Source of the DNA: Microvirga sp.
Lineage (GTDB): Bacteria; Pseudomonadota; Alphaproteobacteria; Rhizobiales; Beijerinckiaceae
NCBI RefSeq assembly: GCF_014699075.1
Contig: NZ_JACXAB010000028.1
Location: 1 to 51,386, forward strand
Direction of reading: 5' to 3'
DNA: 51,386 bases
Shown piece after piece: positions 15,897 through 23,793 of this stretch. Made by a program: the position numbers and the translations under genes. Numbering within the stretch: the first letter of the stretch is position 1; the number at the start of each line of letters is the position of its first letter. Below the pieces are notes generated by a model. That model saw only the letters and a program-made list of their open reading frames with translations. It was not told the origin of the DNA and made no database searches.

Positions 15897-18125
15897 TCAT
15901 CTGGCCTTGCGGACGGGCGCGAGCCTCATGGCGTTGGCGACCACAATGATCGAGGACAGCGACATTGCAATGGCCGCGACCAAGGGCGTCACGTAGCCTA
16001 ACACGGCCACGGGCACCGCCAGCCCGTTGTAGCCAACCGCGAGGGCGAAGTTCTGGAGGATCAATCGTCTGGACCGGCGCGCGATCCCAAGCGCGTCGCC
16101 AACGGCGGACAGGCTTTCGTTCAGGAACACGAAGTCGGCTGCGTTCCGGCCGATGTCGGCCGCCGTGGCGGGAGCCATGGACACGTAGGCGACCGATAGG
16201 GCGGGCGCGTCGTTCAGGCCGTCTCCGACCATCAGAATCTTCCGGCCTGCTTCACCTTGCGCCACAAGATGGGACACCTTTTCGCCGGGAAGAAGACCTG
16301 CAGAGAAGTCGCGGATGCCAAGCCTCGACGCCAGGCTTCTGACCGCGGCCTCGCGGTCGCCGGAGAGGACTTCCACCTTAATTCCTTGCCGGTTCAGGTC
16401 ATTCACTGCCTCCCGCGCATCGGGACGGACCTTGTCCTCCAGGATGAAGGTCGCAAGCGATTCACCGTTCCGCGCCAGGACGGACACGGACGTCGTCAGG
16501 CAGCTGACCTGGGCTCCTCGTTCGAGCGCCCATTCCGACCTGCCGAGTCGGTACCTGTCACCGTCCAGGACGGCTTCGAGCCCAAGGCCGGGTAACTCCT
16601 CGACGCGGTTGAACGCCATGATCTGGTTCGTGCGTCGGGCGGCGGCCTCCGCAATCGCCCCCGCTGCCGGATGGCGGGAGCCAACGGTCATCCCCCGCGC
16701 GACCGGCATTGCCGACCGCGGGATCTCATCCCCATTCGTGAGGGAGGGCTGGCCCAGAGTCAGGGTACCGGTCTTGTCGAAGGCCACGCCGTCGATCTCA
16801 GCCAGACGCTCCAGGGCAGAGCCATCCTTGACCATGATGCCGCTCTCAAACAAACGGCGCGCGGCGACGACCTGCACGATAGGAACCGCCAGGCCCAAGG
16901 CGCATGGACAGGTGATGATCAGGACGGCGATGGCGATGGTAACCGAAGCATGCCAGTCGCCAGTGGTCAGCAGCCAACCAAGGAAGGACAGCAGGGCCAT
17001 GGTGTGGACGACAGGCGAATAGAGCGCCGCAGCGCGATCCGCCAGTCGCCGGTGGCGGGCCCGTCCGCCCTCGGCCGCCTCCATCATCCGGATCATCTCC
17101 GCCAGGAACGAGTTCTCCGCCCGCGCGGTAGCCCGGACAATCAACCGCCCCGTCAGGTTCATCACTCCTGCCGGGATTGCGTCGCCTGGACCGGCGCTGC
17201 GTGGCGCGGCCTCTCCCGAGACCAGCGCGCAGTCGAGTTCGGAGGATCCTTGTTCGATCACGCCGTCGACGGGGATCCGGTCACCGGCGGCAATCATCAC
17301 CGCCATACCCGACTCGATCTCCGACACTGGGACGTAGAGCGGCTGCCCATCCCGGATCACCGTGGCGCCCGAGGGAGCGAGCCTGGCCAATCCCACGACG
17401 GCGGAGCGCGCCCGCTCGCGCATCATATGGTCGAGCGTGCGGCCGATGAGCAGGAAGAACAGCAGGGACGTCGCCGCGTCGAAGTAGGCGTGCGGGGCGT
17501 TGTGGAGCGTGTCGTAGAGGCTGAGGGCGAAAGCGAGCGTCACGCCGACGGAGATCGGCACATCCATGTTGGTGCGGCCATGACGCAGTGCCGACCAGGC
17601 TGAGGCATAGAAGACCCGGCCGGAATAGTGCAGGGCCGGGAGGGCGAGGAGGGCCGAGATGAGGTGGAAGGCCTGCCGGGAGGTGGCGTCGGCCCCAGAC
17701 CAGACGGACACAGACATGAGCATGATGTTCATCGCGCAGAAGCCCGCCACCGCGAGCGCCTTGATGAGGCGCGCCAACTCCGGATCCCTGGCGTCCTGCT
17801 CCGTCGCGAACAGGTGCGCCTCGTAGCCGATGCGGCGCAACGTGCCGATCAGGTCGGGCGGCGTTCCGTCGCTCGTGCGCCACGCGACCGCAACGCGCTT
17901 GGTGGACAGATTGACTCGGGCCGTCTCGACGCCGGGCAGCCTTCCCAGTGTCCGTTCGACCGCTGCGATGCAGGCGGCGCACCTGACGCCGGGTACCGAG
18001 AGATCGGTCTGGCGCGTTCCGCCTCCGAGGTCGCGGCTGGCCAGCCGGATCTCGTCCGGCGTGACGCTGGGTTGCCCGGGCGCCTGGAGCACGGCTTGGA
18101 CATCGACAGGCGCGCAGCAGGTCAT
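15897..18125 (-). CDS. ccoI: Copper-exporting P1B ATPase CcoI/FixI
   Basis: The 742-residue protein has an N-terminal heavy-metal-associated domain (CAAC motif near residue 50) and eight expected membrane helices with the metal site TCPCALGL. The actuator motif is SGEA. The phosphorylation motif DKTGTLTLG, the nucleotide-binding GSRHP and the hinge MVGDGLNDAPAL follow. A second cysteine pair is right at the N-terminus (MTCC). The family exports Cu+ to the periplasm to supply the binuclear centre of cbb3 oxidase. I start at MTCC, preceded by GGGGAACGGCA; upstream codons overlap the DUF2189 gene. It is part of the leftward cco operon. Confidence 0.92.
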   Translation of the reverse strand: MTCCAPVDVQAVLQAPGQPSVTPDEIRLASRDLGGGTRQTDLSVPGVRCAACIAAVERTLGRLPGVETARVNLSTKRVAVAWRTSDGTPPDLIGTLRRIGYEAHLFATEQDARDPELARLIKALAVAGFCAMNIMLMSVSVWSGADATSRQAFHLISALLALPALHYSGRVFYASAWSALRHGRTNMDVPISVGVTLAFALSLYDTLHNAPHAYFDAATSLLFFLLIGRTLDHMMRERARSAVVGLARLAPSGATVIRDGQPLYVPVSEIESGMAVMIAAGDRIPVDGVIEQGSSELDCALVSGEAAPRSAGPGDAIPAGVMNLTGRLIVRATARAENSFLAEMIRMMEAAEGGRARHRRLADRAAALYSPVVHTMALLSFLGWLLTTGDWHASVTIAIAVLIITCPCALGLAVPIVQVVAARRLFESGIMVKDGSALERLAEIDGVAFDKTGTLTLGQPSLTNGDEIPRSAMPVARGMTVGSRHPAAGAIAEAAARRTNQIMAFNRVEELPGLGLEAVLDGDRYRLGRSEWALERGAQVSCLTTSVSVLARNGESLATFILEDKVRPDAREAVNDLNRQGIKVEVLSGDREAAVRSLASRLGIRDFSAGLLPGEKVSHLVAQGEAGRKILMVGDGLNDAPALSVAYVSMAPATAADIGRNAADFVFLNESLSAVGDALGIARRSRRLILQNFALAVGYNGLAVPVAVLGYVTPLVAAIAMSLSSIIVVANAMRLAPVRKAR

Positions 18126-18156
18126 TGCCGTTCCCCATCCGGTTCGGCGCGCCGCA

Positions 18157-18963
18157 TCAGCGCATGGCCCGGTAGGCGTGCCAGGTCGCATGACCCAGCA
18201 GCGGGAAGATGAGGATGAAGCCGAGGAAGCCTGTCACGGCGCTGGCCACGAACAGGGCGAGCACGATGGCGCCCCAGGCGAACATCGGCGTGAGGTTGTT
18301 CCACACCATGGCCATGCTCGTGGCCATCGCCGTCAAGGCGTCCGTGCGCCGGTCGAGCAGCATGGGGATCGAGAATATGCTGACCGCAAAGGCGAAGGCC
18401 GCGAACAGCCCGCCAACAAGCGTCCCGACGATGAGCATGGCCCAACCCATCGGTGTCGTGAACAGCATTCCGACGATGCCATCGAGGCCCGGGAACGGCT
18501 TGACGCCGAAGAACAAGGCGTAGAGCAGGACCGCGGCCCGCATCCAGACCAGCATGAGAAGGCAGAGCAGAAGCCCGGTGAAGAAGACCTGCGCCCCGGC
18601 CCTTGGCCGCACCACCAACATGGTGCTCAGCGTCGGATGCCCGCCAGCCTCCAGGGCACGGCTCTTCTCGTAGAGGCCGATGGCCAGAACCGGCGCAACG
18701 ATCATGTATCCGGCGATGGCGGGAAACAGGATGTAGTCCCGTCCCGAGGCGACCAGCATCCACAGGAGGAGGGCCGTGATCGCGAAGACCGCGCCTCCGT
18801 AGACCACGCTGAGGCCCGGCTGAACCAGCATGTCGCGCCAGCCTGCCTTCAGCCAATTGAGTGCGGCCTGCGCCGGAAGGTGGCGCTGCCGGGCCGGGTT
18901 ACGCGTTTCCGCGAAACTGGAGGTCTCGGTCAGCAAACCGTAAGTCTTGTCCGCTTCGCTCAT
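18157..18963 (-). CDS. DUF2189 family membrane protein
   Basis: The 268-residue protein has about six hydrophobic helices after a polar N-terminus (MSEADKTYGLLTETS) and ends with GHATWHAYRAMR. This matches the DUF2189 family, integral membrane proteins of unknown role often encoded beside cytochrome oxidase genes in alphaproteobacteria. Here it sits between the 66-residue protein and ccoI, the place where ccoG and ccoH usually lie. A role in oxidase assembly is inferred only from position. Confidence 0.82.
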   Translation of the reverse strand: MSEADKTYGLLTETSSFAETRNPARQRHLPAQAALNWLKAGWRDMLVQPGLSVVYGGAVFAITALLLWMLVASGRDYILFPAIAGYMIVAPVLAIGLYEKSRALEAGGHPTLSTMLVVRPRAGAQVFFTGLLLCLLMLVWMRAAVLLYALFFGVKPFPGLDGIVGMLFTTPMGWAMLIVGTLVGGLFAAFAFAVSIFSIPMLLDRRTDALTAMATSMAMVWNNLTPMFAWGAIVLALFVASAVTGFLGFILIFPLLGHATWHAYRAMR

Positions 18964-18999
18964 CTGTCTTCCCTGCCATCATGCATCGGTCGGCCTTTT

Positions 19000-19200
19000 T
19001 CAGCAGGCGGGCTTCGCCGCCCGGAACGCACCTGCCTTGGAGCCCGCCTCCTTCAGGTGGGTGACGCAGTCGGGCTGGGAGGCCACCGCGACATAGACGA
19101 GGTGGGCATTGGCGGCAGCCACGGTGATCAGCACAGCCACCGCCAGCAGCCATGCGATCAGAGGCCACTTGATCCGCCTTGTCACGGGAGCGTCGGTCAT
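19000..19200 (-). CDS. Small single-span protein of the cbb3 operon
   Basis: The 66-residue protein has one membrane helix (WPLIAWLLAVAVLITVAAA) followed by a short outside tail. The tail has two cysteines (SQPDCVTH and the C-terminal AKPAC). Its ATG overlaps the ccoP stop (ATGA), so translation is coupled. The position after ccoP is where FixG or FixH-like proteins occur in other species, but it has neither the ferredoxin motifs of CcoG nor the length of CcoH. The two cysteines could bind metal or form a disulfide; this is inference. Confidence 0.75.
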   Translation of the reverse strand: MTDAPVTRRIKWPLIAWLLAVAVLITVAAANAHLVYVAVASQPDCVTHLKEAGSKAGAFRAAKPAC

Positions 19201-20078
19201 GGCTTCTCGACTCCGAGGGAGTTCACGTACAGGGCCAAAATCTTGATCTCAGCCGGCGCTAGGCGCTCGTCCCAGGTCGGCATGTGCCCCTGCCGCCCGC
19301 CATGGATCGAGTTGATCAGGGTCTGGAGGTCGCCGCCGTAGATCCAGAATGGATCGGTCAGGTTCGGTGCCCCGACCTCCCGTTTGCCCTTCCCGTCCTC
19401 GCCGTGGCAGGCCGCGCAGGTCGTGAGGAAGACCTCCCGCCCGGCCTGGATCTGCGCGACATTCTGCGGTGTGGACGCCGCTGGGTTGGACAGAGAATGC
19501 ACGTAAGTCGCGACGTTGGCGATCTGCGTGCGGTCCAGCATGGCGTCGCGTCCGAAGGCCGGCATCTGCGCAACCCGGGTATTCCGATGGCGAGAGTTGA
19601 TGCCGAGTTGCATGGTCTCGGCGATCTTCTCCGGTCCGCCGCCCCAGAGCCAGTCGTCGTCCGTCAGGTCGGGATAGTTGGCGCGGCCCCGTCCGTCGGC
19701 GCCGTGGCAGGCGGCGCAGTTGTCGCCGAAGAGCTGGTGCCCGGTCGTCCGAACGACCTTCATCAGGTTCTCGTTCTCCTGGATCTCCTCGAAACTTCCC
19801 GTCTCGATGGCCTTCATCCAGGTTGCGCGCCGGGCTTGGGCGGTCATCAAGTCCTGTTCCACGATCTTGTGCTGGTCGGTATTCAGAATTCCCTTGGTGT
19901 AGGTCGTGATCAGCGGCCAGGTCGGCATCAGGATCCACCAGACGAACGCCCAAAGATGCGTGACGACGATGAAGATCAGCACGCCCGTCGGAACGGCCGT
20001 GTCGAGTTCCTTGATGCCATTCCATTCATGCCCGGTGGTCTTGCGACCGCTAACAGGATCGCGTTCCTCTACCGCCAT
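19197..20078 (-). CDS. ccoP: cbb3 cytochrome oxidase diheme subunit CcoP
   Basis: The 293-residue subunit has an N-terminal membrane helix (about residues 31-52) and two cytochrome c domains with CAACH heme motifs at about 121-125 and 221-225. Likely distal methionine ligands lie in QMPAFG and HMPTWDE. It passes electrons to CcoO and CcoN in the inner membrane. Its start overlaps the ccoQ stop by ten bases, and its stop overlaps the next small gene. The length is normal for the family. Confidence 0.95.
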   Translation of the reverse strand: MAVEERDPVSGRKTTGHEWNGIKELDTAVPTGVLIFIVVTHLWAFVWWILMPTWPLITTYTKGILNTDQHKIVEQDLMTAQARRATWMKAIETGSFEEIQENENLMKVVRTTGHQLFGDNCAACHGADGRGRANYPDLTDDDWLWGGGPEKIAETMQLGINSRHRNTRVAQMPAFGRDAMLDRTQIANVATYVHSLSNPAASTPQNVAQIQAGREVFLTTCAACHGEDGKGKREVGAPNLTDPFWIYGGDLQTLINSIHGGRQGHMPTWDERLAPAEIKILALYVNSLGVEKP

Positions 20079-20239
20079 GGTCGGTCGTCCTCATCGAGAA
20101 TGGTCCGCTTGGCATCGTCGAAGCGTTTCCGGTTCGACGGCCAGAAGGTGTAGATGACAACGCCGATGAACAGCGCGATCAAGTAGAACAGGCCCCAGCT
20201 CTTGGCGAAGCCGACAAGGGTGTTGTGGTCGATGTCCAT
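20069..20239 (-). CDS. ccoQ: cbb3 oxidase small subunit CcoQ/FixQ
   Basis: The 56-residue protein has a single membrane helix (LFYLIALFIGVVIYTFWP). The charged tail, with KRFDDAKRTILDEDDRPW, is typical of CcoQ, which stabilises the assembled oxidase. AGGAGG precedes MDIDHNTL. It lies between ccoO and ccoP in the usual order and overlaps ccoP. Confidence 0.93.
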   Translation of the reverse strand: MDIDHNTLVGFAKSWGLFYLIALFIGVVIYTFWPSNRKRFDDAKRTILDEDDRPWR

Positions 20240-20264
20240 CAGCCGTCCTCCTGTCCGCCCGTCG

Positions 20265-21017
20265 TCAGTTGGTCGGATCGGGCGCCTGTTCCGGCGCGGC
20301 CGTGTTCGAATAGGCAGCATCCGTGAGCCGCCCGAGCACCTGAAGATAGGCGACCAGCGCATCCATTTCGGTGAGGTGCGAAACCACACCGTCGAAAGCG
20401 CTGATCTGAGTCTTCTCGCCGTAACGCTCTGCCACGCCCGTGGCGAACGGGCTGTCGGGCGCGGCCTGCCCGAAGGCGTCGGCAGCGGCGTTGGCGATCA
20501 TCGCGTCGGTATACGGCACGCCGAGCGCTCGTTGCGCCTGAAGGTGCTGCCCGAGATCGTTCGTCTCCAATGCCGTCCGGGCGAGCCAGCGGTAAGCAGG
20601 CATATTGGATTCCGGCACCACGTCGCGCGGATTGATGAGATGCGCGACATGCCAGAAGTCGGAGTACTTGCCGCCGACGCGGGCAAGGTCTGGCCCGGTA
20701 CGCTTCGAGCCCCACAGCATCGGGCGGTCGTACTTGGATTCCACGGCGAGCGAATAGGGACCGTAGCGCTCGACCTCGTCGCGCAGGGTGCGGATCATCT
20801 GGCTATGGCAGGCGTAGCAGCCCTCGCGGATGTAGATGTTGCGTCCCGCCTGCTCCAGCGGCGTGTAGAGGCGCATGTCCGGCACATCCTCGACCGTCTC
20901 GTGGATGGTGAACAGCGGCGCGATTTCGACGATGCCGCCCACGCTGGCGGCGGCGATGATCGCGATCACGAAACCGATGGCGGTGCGTTCAAGCTTGTGG
21001 TGGAACAGTTCGGCCAT
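20265..21017 (-). CDS. ccoO: cbb3 cytochrome oxidase monoheme subunit CcoO
   Basis: The 250-residue subunit has an N-terminal membrane anchor (about residues 13-34). One cytochrome c domain follows, with heme motif CYACH at 67-71, and NMPAYRWL supplies the likely axial methionine. It links CcoP to the catalytic subunit. It begins six bases after ccoN and ends 25 bases before ccoQ. Length and motifs are standard. Confidence 0.95.
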   Translation of the reverse strand: MAELFHHKLERTAIGFVIAIIAAASVGGIVEIAPLFTIHETVEDVPDMRLYTPLEQAGRNIYIREGCYACHSQMIRTLRDEVERYGPYSLAVESKYDRPMLWGSKRTGPDLARVGGKYSDFWHVAHLINPRDVVPESNMPAYRWLARTALETNDLGQHLQAQRALGVPYTDAMIANAAADAFGQAAPDSPFATGVAERYGEKTQISAFDGVVSHLTEMDALVAYLQVLGRLTDAAYSNTAAPEQAPDPTN

Positions 21018-21023
21018 GATGTG

Positions 21024-22679
21024 TCACTCCGCCGGAGTCGCGGCGGCGCCGGGGGCGAGCCCGGTATCCGGCACATCTGCCTGCCTCACAGCGGCAACGG
21101 GCACCGCGCGCACTGTCATCCAGACGTTGAAGGCAGCGACAATGGCGCCGAGCAGGAAGAGCAGGCCGCCGAAGGCGCGCCCGATGTAGTACGGATACAT
21201 GGCGACGAGCGAGTCGAGGAAGGAATAGGCGAGCGTGCCCTCCTCGGTATACGTGCGCCACATCAGGCCCTGGATGATGCCGGAGTTCCACATCGCGAAC
21301 ACGTAGATGAGCGTCCCCGTGACGGCGAGCCAGAAGTGAACCTCCACCAAAGCCGAAGAGTACATCCGCTCGCGCTTCCAGAGCGAGGGAACCAGGGTGT
21401 AGATCGATCCGAATGTGATGAATGCGACCCAGCCGAGCGCTCCCGCATGGACGTGGCCCACGGTCCAGTCGGTGTAGTGCGACAGTGCGTTGACGGGCCT
21501 GATCGCCATGAACGACCCCTCGAAGGTCGACAACCCGTAGAAGACCACAGCCACCATGATGAAGCGCAGAGTCGCGTCATCCCTGACCTTATGCCAGGCG
21601 CCGTTGAGAGTGAGCAGCGCGTTGCCGGCCGAGGCCCAGGAGGGGACGAGCAACATCACCGAGAACGTCATGCCGAGGTTCTGCACCCAGTGCGGCAGCG
21701 CCGTGTAGTGAAGGTGGTGGGAACCTGCCCACATGTAGAAGAATGTGATGCCCCAGAAGCTGAGGATCGACAGCCGATAGGAGAAGATGGGGCGCTGCGC
21801 CCGGACCGGCAGGTAGTAGTACAGCATGCCCAGGAAACCGGCGGTGAGGAAGAAAGCCACCGCGTTGTGGCCGTACCACCACTGTACCATCGCGTCCTGC
21901 ACGCCGGCCCAGATCGTATAGCTCTTGGCCTGGGTGAAGGAGACTGGGATCGCCAGGTTGTTGACGATGTGGAGGATGGCCACCACCACAATAAAGGCCA
22001 TGAAATACCAGTTGGCGACGTAGATGTGAGGCTCCTTGCGCCGGGCGAGCGTGCGCAGGTAGAGCACGAAGAAGGTGACCCACACCACGACGAGCCACAG
22101 GTCGGCGTACCATTCCGGCTCCGCGTATTCCTTCGACTGTGTCACACCCATGAAGTAGCCGGTGACGGCGAGGATGCAGAACAGGTTGTAGCCGAGCAGC
22201 ACGAACCACGGGCTGACCTGACCCGCCAGGCGAGCGCGCGAGGTCCGCTGAACGACGTGGAAGGAGGTGGCGATCAAGGCATTGCCGCCGAAGCCGAAGA
22301 TCACCCCGGTGGTGTGAGTTGGCCTCAGCCGCCCGAAGCTCGACCAGCCGGCGTCGAAGGCGAGGTCTGGCCAGGCCAGTTGCGCCGCGGTCCACACCCC
22401 CATGAACATGCCGAAAACGCCCCAGGCCAGCGTCAGGGCGATGCCGACCTTGATCGGATCGTCATAGTACTGCGAGAGCCGCTGCGGGTCCGGTTCGGGC
22501 TCGTAGAAGGAGCGGCTGACGAGGGCGCCGAGGCCGGCGCTGAAGAGCAGGATGATGACCCCATGCATGCCGAGCGGATCGGAACCGCCGAGCGCCGCCA
22601 TGATCACGCCGGCAACAAAGACGCAGAGAAGAATCACCAGGGCGTTCTGGCGTTCGCCGGAGGTTAGCTGCTGAACCAT
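21024..22679 (-). CDS. ccoN: cbb3 cytochrome oxidase catalytic subunit CcoN
   Basis: The 551-residue protein has about 14 membrane helices and the expected heme b, heme b3 and CuB histidines: SFHVVQRTS, WYGHNAVAF, SHHLHYTALP and DWTVGHVHAGALGW. It reduces O2 to water with high oxygen affinity and pumps protons in the inner membrane. I start at MVQQLTSG, preceded by GGGGAGATCGGC; a much longer open frame upstream is noncoding. An overlapping 31-codon open frame ends inside its first codons. Motif copy G, rather than an FNR/FixK box, lies upstream. Confidence 0.95.
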   Translation of the reverse strand: MVQQLTSGERQNALVILLCVFVAGVIMAALGGSDPLGMHGVIILLFSAGLGALVSRSFYEPEPDPQRLSQYYDDPIKVGIALTLAWGVFGMFMGVWTAAQLAWPDLAFDAGWSSFGRLRPTHTTGVIFGFGGNALIATSFHVVQRTSRARLAGQVSPWFVLLGYNLFCILAVTGYFMGVTQSKEYAEPEWYADLWLVVVWVTFFVLYLRTLARRKEPHIYVANWYFMAFIVVVAILHIVNNLAIPVSFTQAKSYTIWAGVQDAMVQWWYGHNAVAFFLTAGFLGMLYYYLPVRAQRPIFSYRLSILSFWGITFFYMWAGSHHLHYTALPHWVQNLGMTFSVMLLVPSWASAGNALLTLNGAWHKVRDDATLRFIMVAVVFYGLSTFEGSFMAIRPVNALSHYTDWTVGHVHAGALGWVAFITFGSIYTLVPSLWKRERMYSSALVEVHFWLAVTGTLIYVFAMWNSGIIQGLMWRTYTEEGTLAYSFLDSLVAMYPYYIGRAFGGLLFLLGAIVAAFNVWMTVRAVPVAAVRQADVPDTGLAPGAAATPAE

Positions 22680-22759
22680 GCCGATCTCCCCGACAGATGG
22701 GCTAGGGACGCGCCAACGATGAACATGGCCGCCATGGTGCCGATCATTCCCTCCCGCAT
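22664..22759 (-). CDS. Possible 31-residue leader or small membrane subunit upstream of ccoN
   Basis: An ATG with AGGAG eight bases upstream opens a 31-codon frame (MREGMIGTMAAMFIVGASLA then HLSGRSAWFSS). Its TAA lies just beyond the ccoN ATG, giving a 16-base overlap in another frame. The hydrophobic part could span a membrane. Such a layout suits translational coupling to ccoN or a tiny oxidase subunit. I know of no homologue, so this is a tentative call from sequence features only. Confidence 0.35.
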   Translation of the reverse strand: MREGMIGTMAAMFIVGASLAHLSGRSAWFSS

Positions 22760-22813
22760 CGCGCACTCCTGCTGCACTCAACGAATACCAGACTAGGGAT
22801 TTGGGCTCAGCCT

Positions 22814-22845
22814 GCTTGACGCCTTGGGACTCCGTCTTGCCAATT
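22814..22845 (-). promoter_or_regulatory. 32-base regulatory motif, copy G, upstream of ccoN
   Basis: On the minus strand the bases are AATTGGCAAG, 4 bases, AGTCC, 7 bases, TCAAGC, with exact family spacing. It ends 55 bases before the small leader frame and 135 bases before ccoN, pointing at both. If the motif is regulatory, the cbb3 operon belongs to its regulon. Confidence 0.5.
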
Positions 22846-23076
22846 TGGGACATTGCGCGGGTGCGGGACGGCCTCGGGTGGGTCCGTCCCTTCACCGCTG
22901 CTTCTCCATCTCTGTTTGCCTGTGTCTCAGCGGCTATCACGTCAATCCGTGATGAGCGGTGAAGCCCTTGCGCAAGCGCCAAGCCCCGAGATGCACATCA
23001 TTTGTCCCAAGCGGACAAGCACGCGCCGGGATGCAACTAATATGCAGCCTCGGACGACACGAGGTGGAGAGGGAGG

Positions 23077-23190
23077 ATGCCTCGGTTCTTCTATGTCACG
23101 CACATGCGTTAAGAACTGAGCCGAGACGAGGTGAACCTTGAGTTCCCCGACACGGTCACCGTGTGCCTCGAGATAGTTGCGCCATCCTGA
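23077..23190 (+). pseudogene. DUF6894-like small gene with an in-frame stop
   Basis: GGGAGG precedes an ATG that reads MPRFFYVTHMR, a TAA stop, then, in the same frame, ELSRDEVNLEFPDTVTVCLE and a final stop. The MPRFF start and the RDEVxLEFPD segment are hallmarks of DUF6894, a small protein family of unknown function frequent in Hyphomicrobiales. The usual DG segment after the first strand is missing and the protein is shorter than the usual 70-80 residues. It appears inactivated. Confidence 0.55.
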
Positions 23191-23222
23191 ATAACGTACT
23201 GGCCGGACGCGCCGGCGGCTCA

Positions 23223-23254
23223 AACTGTCAAGGGATTGTCCCTTCCGATCAAGC
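23223..23254 (+). promoter_or_regulatory. 32-base regulatory motif, copy D
   Basis: The bases are AACTGTCAAG, 4 bases, TGTCC, 7 bases, TCAAGC, a full match and nearly the same as copy C in the left part. It ends 45 bases before the ATG at 23300, the closest spacing to a gene start among the copies. Confidence 0.62.
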
Positions 23255-23299
23255 GCAGAGGACAGGCCGGGCTAGGATGCGGTCGAAAGGCAGGTGGTC

Positions 23300-23590
23300 A
23301 TGAGACTGATCTTTATGTCCGTCGCCATTGCAGGCTACGCCACAGGGGCCCTCGCACAATCAGGCCCTACGACCCTTGCCATGAGCTGTGCCCAGGCCAG
23401 AGGGATCGTGGCCGCGCAGGGTGCGGCCGTGCTGCGCACCGGACCAATGACCTACGACCGCTATGTGCGGGGCTCAGGCTTCTGCGCGCTCCAGGAGACG
23501 GCACAGCCCGCCTGGGTGAGAACGGCCGACGTGGTGCAATGCCCGGTCGGAGCGGTTTGCCGCTCCGTCGAAAAGGACAATGGGCGATGA
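23300..23590 (+). CDS. Small exported protein with four cysteines
   Basis: The 96-residue product has a signal peptide (MRLIFMSVAIAGYATGALA) followed by QSGPTTLAMSCAQARGIV, a start I know from many small periplasmic proteins of Hyphomicrobiales. The mature part has Cys residues in MSCAQA, GFCALQ, VQCPVG and VCRSV, probably two disulfides. The function is unknown. The ATG lies three codons after an alternative GTG and has AGGTGG just upstream. Motif copy D lies directly upstream. Confidence 0.75.
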   Translation: MRLIFMSVAIAGYATGALAQSGPTTLAMSCAQARGIVAAQGAAVLRTGPMTYDRYVRGSGFCALQETAQPAWVRTADVVQCPVGAVCRSVEKDNGR

Positions 23591-23793
23591 ACCAAAGCGG
23601 CCACGCTCGCATCCCGAAAAGGAGGCGCGATGTTTATCCTGGGGCCGAAGGCAACAAGCCTCCCCGTGTCTCACCTCAGTTCCCGCGGGCATATAACGGT
23701 CACTGGTCAAGTGCTGCGGTTCCAGTGTGTGACCAGAAGAATGAGTGGGTCAGAGATCGTGAATGCGGGTGGTAAACCAGCCGGGAGCCTGTG

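Larger units (their letters stand above)
22760..23299. other. Intergenic region between ccoN and the next exported protein
   Basis: Besides motif copies G and D and the DUF6894-like remnant at 23077-23190, I see no supported gene. Short frames on both strands lack ribosome sites and recognisable content. Confidence 0.5.

Noticed and set aside
20202..22667. An 821-codon frame antisense to ccoN, ccoO and ccoP
   Set aside because: Composition is His/Glu/Asp-rich shadow sequence and the three genes on the other strand are unmistakable.
22809..22823. A GTCAA half-site that could be read as a degenerate FixK box upstream of ccoN
   Set aside because: It is explained by the TCAAGC end of motif copy G; the other half of a FixK dyad is missing.
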